A stretch of 64,000 bases of DNA, taken from the NCBI RefSeq assembly GCF_001662075.1, contig NZ_LYPL01000015.1:105629-169628 (forward strand), given 5' to 3'. Under the pieces are notes generated by a model. It was given only the letters and a program-made list of their open reading frames with translations. It was not told the DNA's origin and ran no database searches. Every line of letters begins with the position of its first letter. Within the stretch, counting starts at the first letter, position 1. A program made the position numbers and the translations under genes. This DNA comes from Rhizobium bangladeshense (GTDB lineage: Bacteria; Pseudomonadota; Alphaproteobacteria; Rhizobiales; Rhizobiaceae). Shown piece by piece: positions 42,907-51,305 of the stretch.

Positions 42907-44724
42907 TCAAGCCGCTTTCGGCGATCTCGACCCGGCAGCTGCCGCATCGATCTGGAAGCGGCTGACAACCCCTTCGAGCGTCTGTGTCTGGCCGCCGAGC
43001 GCGCGGCAGGCCGAGACGGTTTCCGCAGCCATGGCAGCGTTGCGCTGCGTGACCTCATCGAGCGCATTGACGGAGGCGTTGATTTCCCCGATCGCCACGG
43101 CTTGCTCTGAAGATACCGAAACGATGCGGGCGATCAGGCCGGCGACCTGCTCGACCTGGCCTTCGATTTCCATAAGCGCCTTGCCGGTGCGGTTGACGAG
43201 CTCCACGCCGGTGGAAACCTCAGACGATGAACTGGAAATCAGAGATCTGATCTCCTTGGCGGCGTTGGCCGAACGGAGGGCGAGCTCACGCACTTCCTGG
43301 GCCACGACGGCGAAACCCTTGCCGGCTTCGCCGGCGCGGGCGGCCTCGACGCCGGCATTGAGCGCCAAAAGGTTGGTCTGGAAGGCAATCTCGTCGATGA
43401 CGTTGACGATCGCGCCGATCTGGGCGGAGGAGCCTTCGATTTTCTGCATGGCGGCGATCGCATCGCGAACGACGGCGGCCGAATGTTCGGCGCTGCTGCG
43501 GGTCTCAGCCATCATGCCGGTCGCCTTGCCGGCATGATTGGAAGCGTCCTTGGCCTTGGCGTTCATTTCGACGAGCGCGGCGGTCGCCTCTTCGAGCATC
43601 GTGGCTTGCTGTTCGGTGCGTAATGCAAGGCTGTCGGCGGCATTCGTGATACCGGCGGAAGAACTGCCCACCTGTCTGGAAGTGTGGGCGATTTGCGCCA
43701 TCGAGGCGCCAAGCGCATTCATGCTGTCGTTGAATTTGGCCCGCAACATTTCGTAGGCGGGGGCGAAGGCTGTGGTGATCCGGCAATCGAGATTGCCGAG
43801 CGAGAGCTGGTCCAGGCCGTAAGTCAGCTGATCGATCACCCTTTCTCGGCTTTGCTCCTCGGCAGCCTTTTCGGCCATCTGGCTGCGCTCGCGCTGGAAT
43901 TCCTGATCGCGAAGCGCCGTTTCGCGCTTCTGTGCGTCCTGCCGCTCCAGCGCGTTGCGGCGGAAAACCGCCACAGCCTTGGACATGGCGCCGATTTCGT
44001 CGGAGCGGTTGGCGTAGGGGACCTCGGTCGAAAAATCGCCTTCGGCGAGGTTGCCCATATAGGCCTTCATGCCATCCAGCGGCACGATGGCCCGGCGGCG
44101 CAGAAGATAGAGGCCGACCAGCAGCAGGGCGAAGGAGCCGAAGCCCGCGGCGCCCGCGTAGATCGTCCAGGTGACAATCTCCGAGGCGGCATTTCTCTCT
44201 TCGCCCTTCAGGAAAGCGTCGGAATTTGCAACGAGCTTCTCGACCGCGTCCTGATGTGCGTGGAAGGCGACGCGCAGTTGCTCGATCGCACCGTGCGCCT
44301 TGTTATCGTCCCTGGCGTTCAGGGCCGGGATGACCGCGCGGTTCATCACCTCCCAGAATGCCTCGCCCTTGGCGAGCACATCGTTCTCGAGCTCGTCTTT
44401 CAAAGCCTGCGGCAGCCGCGTTGATTTCCAATAGGCGCGTCGGTCGTCGTAAGCGGCCTTGAGATTTGCGATTTTGGCGAGATTGGTCTCGCTCAGTTCG
44501 GGAAATTTACTCGCCTCGAAAGACAGCATGTAGGATTCGACCACGAACAGCGGCGGCGGCAGAATATCGGCGATCAGATCCTTGCCGTAAACCACCTGCT
44601 CATAAACCGGGCCGTTGACCTTCAGCCGTTCGAGCGCCGATTGCTGCAACCCGATCGACATGAAAATGCCGGTTGAAACAGCGACGCCGAAGGCCACCAA
44701 ACTGCGGGCAATAGTAAATGCCAA
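42907..44724 (-). CDS. Methyl-accepting chemotaxis protein
   Basis: A chemoreceptor of about 605 residues. A membrane helix (IARSLVAFGVAVSTGIFMSIGL) anchors the N-terminus; a periplasmic helical domain of about 170 residues follows, then a second membrane helix (YAGAAGFGSFALLLVGLYLL), a HAMP domain (RRRAIVPLDGMKAYMGNLAEGDF) and the signalling hairpin with IGAIVNVIDEIAFQTNLLAL and EAARAGEAGKGFAVVAQEVR. TTG 44724 is chosen because TTGGAGACGG lies just before it; ATG 44784 would add 20 residues without family similarity. It converges on the ectoine operon. Its ligand is unknown; the neighbourhood suggests taxis to an osmolyte or amino acid. Confidence 0.88.
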   Translation of the reverse strand: MAFTIARSLVAFGVAVSTGIFMSIGLQQSALERLKVNGPVYEQVVYGKDLIADILPPPLFVVESYMLSFEASKFPELSETNLAKIANLKAAYDDRRAYWKSTRLPQALKDELENDVLAKGEAFWEVMNRAVIPALNARDDNKAHGAIEQLRVAFHAHQDAVEKLVANSDAFLKGEERNAASEIVTWTIYAGAAGFGSFALLLVGLYLLRRRAIVPLDGMKAYMGNLAEGDFSTEVPYANRSDEIGAMSKAVAVFRRNALERQDAQKRETALRDQEFQRERSQMAEKAAEEQSRERVIDQLTYGLDQLSLGNLDCRITTAFAPAYEMLRAKFNDSMNALGASMAQIAHTSRQVGSSSAGITNAADSLALRTEQQATMLEEATAALVEMNAKAKDASNHAGKATGMMAETRSSAEHSAAVVRDAIAAMQKIEGSSAQIGAIVNVIDEIAFQTNLLALNAGVEAARAGEAGKGFAVVAQEVRELALRSANAAKEIRSLISSSSSEVSTGVELVNRTGKALMEIEGQVEQVAGLIARIVSVSSEQAVAIGEINASVNALDEVTQRNAAMAAETVSACRALGGQTQTLEGVVSRFQIDAAAAGSRSPKAA

Positions 44725-44784
44725 GACCGTCTCCAAATAACTTGAGGCGTCTCTTCTTCGAGGCGCCTGATTTACGTAGATCAT

Positions 44785-45317
44785 TATTCCGCAAGAACGC
44801 TGCAATATAGTTAATACTTCTGGATCTCAGGGGCCTCGGCGAGCTATTTGCGGGCCTGTCAAGTGACCAAAATTGGGTCGATCTTCCTATATTGGGTATC
44901 GAGCCGTCTCCCGCCACTCTGATGGCGGAGGGGGCGGATTTATACTCAGGGTTGATCCGAGAATCGGTTCGTCGACAATTCCATCACCTGCGACATAAGT
45001 TGACGGCGCTGCTGGAGGCGTGTTCGGCGAACTGCTGGGTTGTGGTTGATTTATTTTCTGAAACCGTATTACACGAAAGATGTCCTCGGGTGCGGACGTC
45101 TAGCTCCTACTATAAGAATAGGGAGAGATTGATGTTGCAGCAAAAATGGTCGTCATAAGCGCTCCATCGCTAACGGGTAGGAGCAACGCATTACAGAACT
45201 GATGAGTTCTATAAACCGAAATTGCTGATGCTACAACCTCACACATTAGTCTTCAGAAATCGTACTGGCTTGTCTCAGGTCTTCGGCATGCACTTCGGCG
45301 GGGCGGCTTAGACAATC
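44785..45317. other. Intergenic region without a recognisable gene
   Basis: About 530 bases between the chemoreceptor and the TetR gene. An open frame of 88 codons (44892-45158, plus strand, TTG start) exists, but it has no family resemblance, no ribosome site and a rhizobially unusual composition. The stretch is a little richer in AT than its surroundings, as expected for a divergent regulatory region. Nothing firm can be called. Confidence 0.5.
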
Positions 45318-45965
45318 ATGAAAGCTATGGATGAGCCCGCAGGCGAGCCGCGCAGACGAGGCCGGCCGAAAGTCTCCACCGACGAAGACAAGCGGCTGCA
45401 GATCGTCGAAGTCGCCCGCCGGGCTTTTGTGAAATATGGATATGCCGGGAGCACGACCTCGGTCGTCGCCTCCGATGCGGGCGTTTCCAAACAGACGCTC
45501 TACCGTCTGTTTGAGAGCAAGGAAGAGTTGTTCGCCGCCGTCGTCGCTGCACATCGGCGATTGATGCTTGATCTGCCGCGGCCTGCCGAAGATTGTTCGA
45601 TCGCGGAGAGCCTTGAACGGATCTTCATGCTCGACATGGGCGAGGACAGAGATGCGGACCGCGCCGGTTTCCTGCAACTCGTCTTCCGTGAAGCAGCGCA
45701 ATTCCCTGAGCTTGTCGATATCCTGCAACGGGAAGGCATGCTTGCCAGCCGACAGGAACTGGCTGACTGGCTGAGCGATCGCCGGGCCGAGGGCCGGCTC
45801 ACCCTGGATGACCCGGTGAGCGGCGCCCGCATGCTGATGGACATGATCTTCGGGGGCATGGGACCGCCGGAGGGCCGTGCGCAGGCCTGGCCCGATCGGG
45901 CGGCGCTGCTTGCCCATCTTCGCCGCTCAATTGCGATTTTTGCCGCCGGTATCGGCGCCGCCTGA
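45318..45965 (+). CDS. TetR/AcrR-family regulator
   Basis: A 215-residue TetR-type repressor. After a basic tail (RRRGRPKVS) comes the helix-turn-helix segment YAGSTTSVVASDAGVSKQTLYRLFESKEELFAAVV (about residues 42-76). The C-terminal part resembles the TetR_C AefR-like domain (FLQLVFREAAQFPELVDIL). It precedes an amino acid ABC operon on the same strand, 403 nt away and separated by an intrinsic terminator, so it is transcribed separately. Which promoter it controls is not evident. Confidence 0.88.
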   Translation: MKAMDEPAGEPRRRGRPKVSTDEDKRLQIVEVARRAFVKYGYAGSTTSVVASDAGVSKQTLYRLFESKEELFAAVVAAHRRLMLDLPRPAEDCSIAESLERIFMLDMGEDRDADRAGFLQLVFREAAQFPELVDILQREGMLASRQELADWLSDRRAEGRLTLDDPVSGARMLMDMIFGGMGPPEGRAQAWPDRAALLAHLRRSIAIFAAGIGAA

Positions 45966-46234
45966 GCGAACCAGAGACATTTCTGACTCCTGGCTTCCCG
46001 GCGACGATATTCCCGTACAACTCAGTCAACGGGAGCCGCGCCCCAGGACTGATCGGAAACACTTCTTATAGGAGAGTTCTTCCGAAGGCGCTTCGGCGAC
46101 CTCGTTGCATTCCGCCTCCGCGCCAAGAACGCCGCGCATTTTGCTTCGATTAACTTTGGCAAACCGAAACGGTAGAACGGAGCCAGCGGTCCGCCCCGCA
46201 AGCGGTGCAATGCTGCACTGCCAAAAAAATCACC

Positions 46235-46257
46235 ACGCGCACTGCTGCGCGTTTTTT
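46235..46257 (+). terminator. Intrinsic terminator
   Basis: ACGCGCA-CTGC-TGCGCGT forms a 7-bp stem with a 4-nt loop, directly followed by five further T residues; A-rich sequence precedes it, so it may work in both directions. Confidence 0.7.
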
Positions 46258-46299
46258 CGGCATGACCCATTGACAATTCAGCCCTGATGGCACTTGATA

Positions 46300-46346
46300 C
46301 ATTATTCCAGTAAAACAGACATGCGTCCATTATATTGGAATAATGG
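46300..46346. promoter_or_regulatory. Operator-like inverted repeats before the amino acid ABC operon
   Basis: CATTATTCCA (46300-46309) and TGGAATAATG (46336-46345) are a perfect 10-bp inverted repeat; a second dyad CCATTAT-N6-ATAATGG overlaps the right half. They lie just downstream of TTGACA (46270-46275), in a repressor position, and about 25 nt before the binding-protein start. Confidence 0.5.
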
Positions 46347-46368
46347 GAACCATCATAAGGGGAACGCC

Positions 46369-47208
46369 ATGACCATTTTCTTTCGCACCGGCGTGATATC
46401 GCTCGTCGCCGCCGCTTTGTTGTCCACGCCTGTGCTGGCCGAGGGCAGCAAACTTGATGAAGTGCTGGCCCGCGGCCACCTCGTCCTCGGCACGGGCAGC
46501 ACCAACGCGCCCTGGCACTTCAAGAGCGCGGACGACAAACTTCAGGGCTTTGATGTCGACATGGGCCGTATCATCGCCAAGGCCCTGTTCGGCGATCCTG
46601 AGAAAATCGAATATGTCAACCAGTCCTCGGACGCCCGCATCCCGAACATCACCACCGACAAGGTCGATATTACCTGCCAGTTCATGACCGTGACCGGCGA
46701 ACGCGCCCAGCAGGTGGCCTTTACCATTCCCTATTACCGCGAGGGTGTCGGCCTGATGCTCAAGGCAGACGGAAAATATGCCGACTATGCCGCGCTGAAG
46801 ACGGCAGGTTCCTCGGTCACCATCTCGGTTCTGCAGAATGTTTATGCCGAGTCTATGGTGCATGCCGCATTGCCCGAAGCAACCGTCGACCAGTACGAAT
46901 CCGTCGACCTGATCTATCAGGCGCTGGAGTCCGGTCGGGCCGACGCCGCCGCCACTGACCAGTCTTCGCTCGCCTGGTACATGACGCAGAACCCCGGCCG
47001 CTACAAGGACGCCGGCTACGGCTGGAATCCCCAGACCTATGCCTGCGCCGTCAAACGCGGCGATCAGGACTGGCTGAACTTCGTCAACACCGCTCTCCAC
47101 GAAGCGATGACCGGGGTCGAATTCGATTTTTACGCCAAGTCGTTCAAGACCTGGTTCGGCAAGGATCTGACGCCACCGCAGATCGGGTTTCCGGTCGAAT
47201 TCAAGTAA
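46369..47208 (+). CDS. Polar amino acid ABC transporter binding protein
   Basis: A 279-residue SBP_bac_3 receptor with signal peptide (MTIFFRTGVISLVAAALLST, cleavage near VLAEG). Characteristic are LVLGTGSTNAPWHFKSADDKLQGFDVD, ITCQFMTVTGERAQQVAFTIPYY and YESVDLIYQALESGRADAAATD. ATG 46369 is chosen by the signal peptide and the AAGGGGAAC upstream. It leads a complete four-gene importer (46369-49484). The ligand cannot be told; GlnH/FliY-like relatives bind polar amino acids. A hairpin follows the gene. Confidence 0.9.
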   Translation: MTIFFRTGVISLVAAALLSTPVLAEGSKLDEVLARGHLVLGTGSTNAPWHFKSADDKLQGFDVDMGRIIAKALFGDPEKIEYVNQSSDARIPNITTDKVDITCQFMTVTGERAQQVAFTIPYYREGVGLMLKADGKYADYAALKTAGSSVTISVLQNVYAESMVHAALPEATVDQYESVDLIYQALESGRADAAATDQSSLAWYMTQNPGRYKDAGYGWNPQTYACAVKRGDQDWLNFVNTALHEAMTGVEFDFYAKSFKTWFGKDLTPPQIGFPVEFK

Positions 47209-47219
47209 CCCCGGATGCG

Positions 47220-47243
47220 GGAGCGGGAGCGCAATCCCGCTCC
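47220..47243 (+). promoter_or_regulatory. 9-bp inverted repeat after the binding-protein gene
   Basis: GGAGCGGGA and TCCCGCTCC surround a 6-nt loop, 11 nt after the stop codon, with no T tract. It resembles the hairpins after the other receptor genes in this window. Confidence 0.55.
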
Positions 47244-47254
47244 GCTGGAACAGA

Positions 47255-47365
47255 ATGATATTGGTTCAGGTCGGGCAAAGATCTGAATCCTGTTTTCGAA
47301 TCGAATGGTTGGAGCATGACGTCGTCCGGCCCGCTCGTACGTTCTACGGCATGCTCTGATCTGAA
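47255..47365. repeat. Rhizobial intergenic palindromic element (different family)
   Basis: The stretch contains GGAGCATGACGTCGTCCGGC and, inverted, GGCATGCTC, a pattern familiar from dispersed rhizobial intergenic elements. It lies between the receptor gene and the permease gene, so it is inside an operon. Only one copy is in this window; recognition is by memory of the pattern. Confidence 0.35.
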
Positions 47366-47373
47366 AGGGCCGC

Positions 47374-48036
47374 ATGGGTTACACGCTGAATTTCGCTGCC
47401 GTCTGGCGCAATTTCGACTTTCTTCTAAGCGGACTTGCCCTCAGCCTTGGCCTTGCAGTGATCTCGATCCTGATCGGCGCGGCCATCGGTCTCTTCGTGG
47501 CTTTCGCGCTGACGTCGAGGAACCGCTTTGCGCTCGTGCCGGCGCGCGTCTATGTCACCGTCATTCGCAACCTGCCCATTCTCGTCCTGGTGCTTTTTGC
47601 CTTTTTCGCGCTGCCGCAGATGGGTTTGCGCTTAGACAAGTACAAAAGCTTTGTGCTGGTTCTCTCCCTCTATTCCGGCGCCTATCTGGCCGAGGTGTTC
47701 CGCGCCGGACTGCTGTCGATACCGAAAGGATTGACGGAAGCCGGCCTTGCGATAGGCCTGACGGGAATGCAAATCCGCAGTTCGATTATCGCTCCGCTGA
47801 TGCTGCGCAACGTGTTGCCGTCGCTCTCCTCGACAATCATCTCGCTCTTCAAGGACACTTCGCTCGCCGCCGCAATAGCCGTGCCCGAACTGACCTTTGC
47901 CGCCCGCAAGATCAATGTCGAGAGCTTCCGCGTCATAGAAACCTGGATGGTCACATCAGCCCTCTATGTCGCGACTTGTTTCCTCATCGCCGCCTTGATG
48001 CGCTTCGTCGAGCGCCGTCTGGCCCTGCCGAGATAA
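47374..48036 (+). CDS. Polar amino acid ABC permease, first subunit
   Basis: A 220-residue HisMQ-type permease: VIRNLPILVLVLFAFFALPQ and the coupling loop GLTEAGLAIGLTGMQIRSSIIAPLMLRN. About five hydrophobic helices. The second permease follows 5 nt later. It works with the receptor at 46369 and the ATPase at 48714. Confidence 0.9.
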   Translation: MGYTLNFAAVWRNFDFLLSGLALSLGLAVISILIGAAIGLFVAFALTSRNRFALVPARVYVTVIRNLPILVLVLFAFFALPQMGLRLDKYKSFVLVLSLYSGAYLAEVFRAGLLSIPKGLTEAGLAIGLTGMQIRSSIIAPLMLRNVLPSLSSTIISLFKDTSLAAAIAVPELTFAARKINVESFRVIETWMVTSALYVATCFLIAALMRFVERRLALPR

Positions 48037-48041
48037 TCCCG

Positions 48042-48701
48042 ATGTCTCACACATTTCTCGAACAACTCTGGATCGCCCGCTACGTCATCATGAACGGCGT
48101 GGCCATGACGGTGTCGATTTCTTTGCTGGCCATTCTCGCGGGCTCCGTCCTCGGCGTTTTCGTCGGCCTGGCGCTCGTCTATGGCGGCGTGATTTTACGC
48201 CTTATCGTGCGCGCTTATACGGATATCATCCGCGGCACGCCGGTGCTCGTGCTCGTCCTGGCAAGCTATTACGTCTCCGCCGCCGTTGGTCTCGATCTCG
48301 GGCCGTTCTCCGCCGGGGTGCTCGCCCTTGCCATCTTCTGCTCTTCCCATGTCGGCGAGATCGTGCGTGGAGCGCTTCAGGCGATCCCGAAGGGGCAAAC
48401 CGAAGCCGCCAAGGCGATCGGCCTGACCTTTACCCAGACCTTTACCTCGGTGCTGTGGCCGCAGGCCGTGCGCCAGTGCCTGCCGGCCTGGGTGAATACG
48501 GCTGCCGAAATGGTGAAGGCTTCGACGCTGCTCTCGGTTATCGGCGTCGCCGAGCTTCTGCTGCGCACGCAAGAGATCATTTCGCGCAATTTCATGAGCC
48601 TCCAGTTCTATTTTCTGGCTGGTGGTCTCTATTTCATCGTAAATTACGGCATTGAGCACTTCGGCAAATATGTCGAGCGCAAGACCGCCCTGCCGTCCTG
48701 A
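48042..48701 (+). CDS. Polar amino acid ABC permease, second subunit
   Basis: A 219-residue HisMQ-type permease: DIIRGTPVLVLVLASYYVSA and GQTEAAKAIGLTFTQTFTSVLWPQAVRQ as coupling loop. ATG 48042 follows the previous stop by 5 nt; the reading frame is open far upstream in the paralogue's sequence, but that part is a shadow. The ATPase gene begins 12 nt after it. Confidence 0.9.
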   Translation: MSHTFLEQLWIARYVIMNGVAMTVSISLLAILAGSVLGVFVGLALVYGGVILRLIVRAYTDIIRGTPVLVLVLASYYVSAAVGLDLGPFSAGVLALAIFCSSHVGEIVRGALQAIPKGQTEAAKAIGLTFTQTFTSVLWPQAVRQCLPAWVNTAAEMVKASTLLSVIGVAELLLRTQEIISRNFMSLQFYFLAGGLYFIVNYGIEHFGKYVERKTALPS

Positions 48702-48713
48702 GGAGACTTTCCG

Positions 48714-49484
48714 ATGGCCAAGACCATTCTCGACATCAAGGGTCTGCGCAAGACTTACGGCATCCACGAAGTCCTCAAAGGCGTCGATTGCGCCGTCCGG
48801 GAAGGCGAGGTCATCTCCATCATCGGTTCGTCCGGTTCCGGCAAGACCACCTTGCTGCGCTGCGTCAACATGCTCGAGGAATTTCAGGGAGGCACGATCA
48901 GCCTCGATGGCGAAGAGATCGGCTATCGCGTTGACGGCGCGACACGGCGGCGCAAGAGCGAGAAGGAGATTGCCCGCCAGCGCGCGCTGACCGGCATGGG
49001 CTTCCAGCAATTCAATCTGTTTCCGCATATGAGTGCCGCTGAAAACGTTATGCTCGGCCTCGTCAAGGTGAAGAAGATGACGAAGCCGGAGGCCCGCGCT
49101 ATTGCGGAAAAATGGCTCGACCGTGTCGGCCTCTCCGCCCGCGCCAACCATTATCCAGGTCAGCTCTCCGGCGGCCAACAGCAGCGCGTCGCGATCGCCC
49201 GTGCCATCGCCATGTCGCCGCGGCTGATGCTGTTCGACGAGGTGACTTCGGCGCTCGACCCGGAACTGGTGGGCGAGGTGCTGCAGGTGATCAAGGGGCT
49301 TGCCTCCGACGGCATGACGATGCTGCTCGTCACCCATGAGATGCGCTTTGCCTACGAAGTTTCATCGCGTGTCATCTTCATGAACCAGGGCGTCATCTGC
49401 GAGGAGGGCGATCCCAAGGAAATGTTCGTCCGCCCGAAGACCGAACGGCTGGCTGAATTCCTCAAGACCTCGAGCTTCAGCTAA
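48714..49484 (+). CDS. Polar amino acid ABC ATPase
   Basis: A 256-residue GlnQ/HisP-class ATPase: Walker A GSSGSGKTTLL (about 39), signature LSGGQQQRVAIARAIAM (about 153), Walker B LMLFDEVTSALDPEL and H-switch VTHEMRFAYEV. Between Walker A and the Q-loop is a basic insert (GATRRRKSEKEIARQRALTG) seen in HisP-like proteins that handle basic amino acids. Last gene of the first amino acid importer. Confidence 0.92.
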   Translation: MAKTILDIKGLRKTYGIHEVLKGVDCAVREGEVISIIGSSGSGKTTLLRCVNMLEEFQGGTISLDGEEIGYRVDGATRRRKSEKEIARQRALTGMGFQQFNLFPHMSAAENVMLGLVKVKKMTKPEARAIAEKWLDRVGLSARANHYPGQLSGGQQQRVAIARAIAMSPRLMLFDEVTSALDPELVGEVLQVIKGLASDGMTMLLVTHEMRFAYEVSSRVIFMNQGVICEEGDPKEMFVRPKTERLAEFLKTSSFS

Positions 49485-49686
49485 GAAGGAGCGAAAGACT
49501 GCGGCAGTTCGGCGACTTCGGGCGCCGGCGCCGCGCTCGGCCGGAGATCGAGAGGTCGCTGTCGGGGAGGGGCTGCTCGCCTAAATTACGTTCAGTCTGC
49601 ATTCCCGGCAGGCAAATTCTCCGCAAAGCATCCGAGCCATACTGAAATCCTGAGCGCAGGATTTTGGCATGCGCTTTGCTTTCTGT

Positions 49687-49698
49687 CTTGTATGCAAG
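49687..49698. promoter_or_regulatory. GntR-type operator over the regulator start codon
   Basis: CTTGTATGCAAG resembles the TTGTATACAA-type boxes of FCD-subfamily GntR repressors, and the ATG of the GntR gene (49692) lies inside it, suggesting self-repression. Confidence 0.4.
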
Positions 49699-50441
49699 AT
49701 AGTCACACATCCGAGAGCACGCAGAAGTCGATCGAGGAGACGATCGTCTCCGGCATCCTCTCTGCCAAGATCAGGCCTGGTACGCGCCTTGGCGAAAATC
49801 AGCTGGCGGCACTCTTCGGCGTGTCCCGCACCCGCGTCCGTGAAGCGATGATGCGCCTGGAGACACGCGGTATCGTGCATGTCAGCCCCAGGCGGGGCTG
49901 GTTTGTCGTCGAGCCGTCTGCTGAAGATGCGATCGCGGTTTATGAGGCACGGCGTGTCGTCGAGGCCGGCTTGCTGCGCAGCATGCGCGCGCTGACGGAC
50001 GAGGGCAGCAAGGCCCTCGAAGCGCATCTCACCGATGAACGAAATGCGATGGCAGCGGGCGACCGCCAGCGCCTGACCTATTTGATGGGCGATTTCCATA
50101 TCCGCATCGCAGAATTGAGCGGCAATGCCATCATCGTCGATATCCTGCGTGATCTGACCGCCCGAACAATCCTCATTTCGATGCTCTATCAATCGGAATT
50201 TCATGCAGCGCAGTCCCACGAGGGGCACTGCCGCATTTTCGAGGCCATGCGGGCGGGCGATTTCGTCAGAGCTGCGGCGCTCTCCGTCGAACATCTTGAC
50301 GAAGTTGAAATGGGCCTCGACCTCACGGCGCGGCCGGATCCGCTTTCGGATCTGCGCAATTCCCTGTCGCTTCCGCCCAAGACGGCTTTAGCCGTCCTCC
50401 AACAATCGGACCTAAAAACCACAACCTCAAAGGAGCAATGA
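49692..50441 (+). CDS. GntR-family (FCD subgroup) regulator
   Basis: A 249-residue regulator: winged helix ENQLAALFGVSRTRVREAMMRLETRGIVHVSPRRGWFV (about residues 36-73) followed by an all-helical FCD ligand domain with metal-site-like histidines (MGDFHIRIAELSG; SHEGHCRIFEAM). It lies only 4 nt upstream of the binding-protein gene and so is probably part of the same transcript, regulating the importer in response to its substrate. Confidence 0.9.
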   Translation: MQDSHTSESTQKSIEETIVSGILSAKIRPGTRLGENQLAALFGVSRTRVREAMMRLETRGIVHVSPRRGWFVVEPSAEDAIAVYEARRVVEAGLLRSMRALTDEGSKALEAHLTDERNAMAAGDRQRLTYLMGDFHIRIAELSGNAIIVDILRDLTARTILISMLYQSEFHAAQSHEGHCRIFEAMRAGDFVRAAALSVEHLDEVEMGLDLTARPDPLSDLRNSLSLPPKTALAVLQQSDLKTTTSKEQ

Positions 50442-50445
50442 ACAC

Positions 50446-51231
50446 ATGCTGACAAGACGAGTCCTCTTCGCAATCGCGACCCTGGCCGCGACCTTCAGCT
50501 TCAACTCGCCGTCCCACGCCGATGCTCTCGCCGACATTTCGGCGCGCGGTACGCTGCGTGTCGCTGTCCCCCAGGATTTCCCGCCCTTCGGCAGCGTCGG
50601 CACCGATATGGCGCCGATGGGCTACGATATCGACGTCGCCAATCTCATTGCCGGAAAGCTGGGCGTCAAGACCGAGCTCGTGCCGGTCACGAGTGCCAAC
50701 CGGGTGCCGTATCTGCAGACGAACAAGGTCGATCTGGTCATATCGAGCCTTGGCAAGAATGCAGAGCGCGAAAAGGTGATCGATTTCTCTGTTGCCTACG
50801 CTCCGTTCTTTAACGGCGTGTTCGGACCCGCCGATCTTGCGGTCGCCAAGACGGAAGATCTCGCAGGCAAGAGCATCGGCGTTACGCGCGGCGCCGTTGA
50901 GGATCTCGAACTGACGAAGATCGCGCCGGCCGATGCGACGATCAAGCGTTACGAGGACAATAACGGCACGATTTCGGCCTTCCTGTCTGGCCAGGTCGAG
51001 ATCATTGCCACCGGCAATGTCGTGGCGGCTGCGATCCTCGCCAAGAATCCTCCCAAGCGTCCTGAGCTGAAATTCCTGATCAAGAACTCACCCTGCTACA
51101 TCGGCCTCAACAAGGAACAGTCCGCCCTCCTGGAGAAGGTGAACGGCATTATCGCTGCTGCCAAGTCCGACGGCACGCTGAACGCCATATCGCAGAAGTG
51201 GCTCGGCGCCGATCTGCCGGCCGATCTGTAA
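50446..51231 (+). CDS. Polar amino acid ABC binding protein
   Basis: A 261-residue SBP_bac_3 receptor with signal peptide (MLTRRVLFAIATLAATFSFN, cleavage near SHADA). GTLRVAVPQDFPPFGSVGTD and MGYDIDVANLIAGKLGVK are family hallmarks; YLQTNKVDLVISSLGKNAERE marks the hinge region. Located between the GntR regulator and two permeases of the second amino acid importer (49692-53336). Ligand unknown. A hairpin follows the stop codon. Confidence 0.9.
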   Translation: MLTRRVLFAIATLAATFSFNSPSHADALADISARGTLRVAVPQDFPPFGSVGTDMAPMGYDIDVANLIAGKLGVKTELVPVTSANRVPYLQTNKVDLVISSLGKNAEREKVIDFSVAYAPFFNGVFGPADLAVAKTEDLAGKSIGVTRGAVEDLELTKIAPADATIKRYEDNNGTISAFLSGQVEIIATGNVVAAAILAKNPPKRPELKFLIKNSPCYIGLNKEQSALLEKVNGIIAAAKSDGTLNAISQKWLGADLPADL

Positions 51232-51245
51232 CGAACCAGGATCTT

Positions 51246-51279
51246 GCGCATGTCTCCCGCTAGGCTGGATGACATGCGC
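51246..51279 (+). promoter_or_regulatory. 9-bp inverted repeat after the binding-protein gene
   Basis: GCGCATGTC and GACATGCGC surround a 16-nt loop, 14 nt after the stop codon. Same position as hairpins behind the other receptor genes. Confidence 0.5.
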
Positions 51280-51305
51280 TCCGTCACCGCAAGAGGGGAC
51301 ATTCC

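Larger units (their letters stand above)
45966..46368 (+). other. Intergenic region: terminator, promoter and operator-like repeats
   Basis: Some 400 bases between the TetR gene and the binding-protein gene. It holds an intrinsic terminator at 46235-46257, a TTGACA promoter element at 46270 and inverted repeats at 46300-46346. A stretch at 46081-46230 has several short dyads (such as GAAGGCGCTTC) and could be part of a small RNA ending at that terminator, but no promoter is clear. Confidence 0.4.

Noticed and set aside
44892..45158. Open frame of 88 codons between the chemoreceptor and TetR genes
   Set aside because: TTG start, no ribosome site, no recognisable domain and unusual composition; probably chance.
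46081..46257. Small RNA ending at the intrinsic terminator upstream of the amino acid operon
   Set aside because: A good terminator and several dyads exist, but no promoter could be identified; kept only as a remark.
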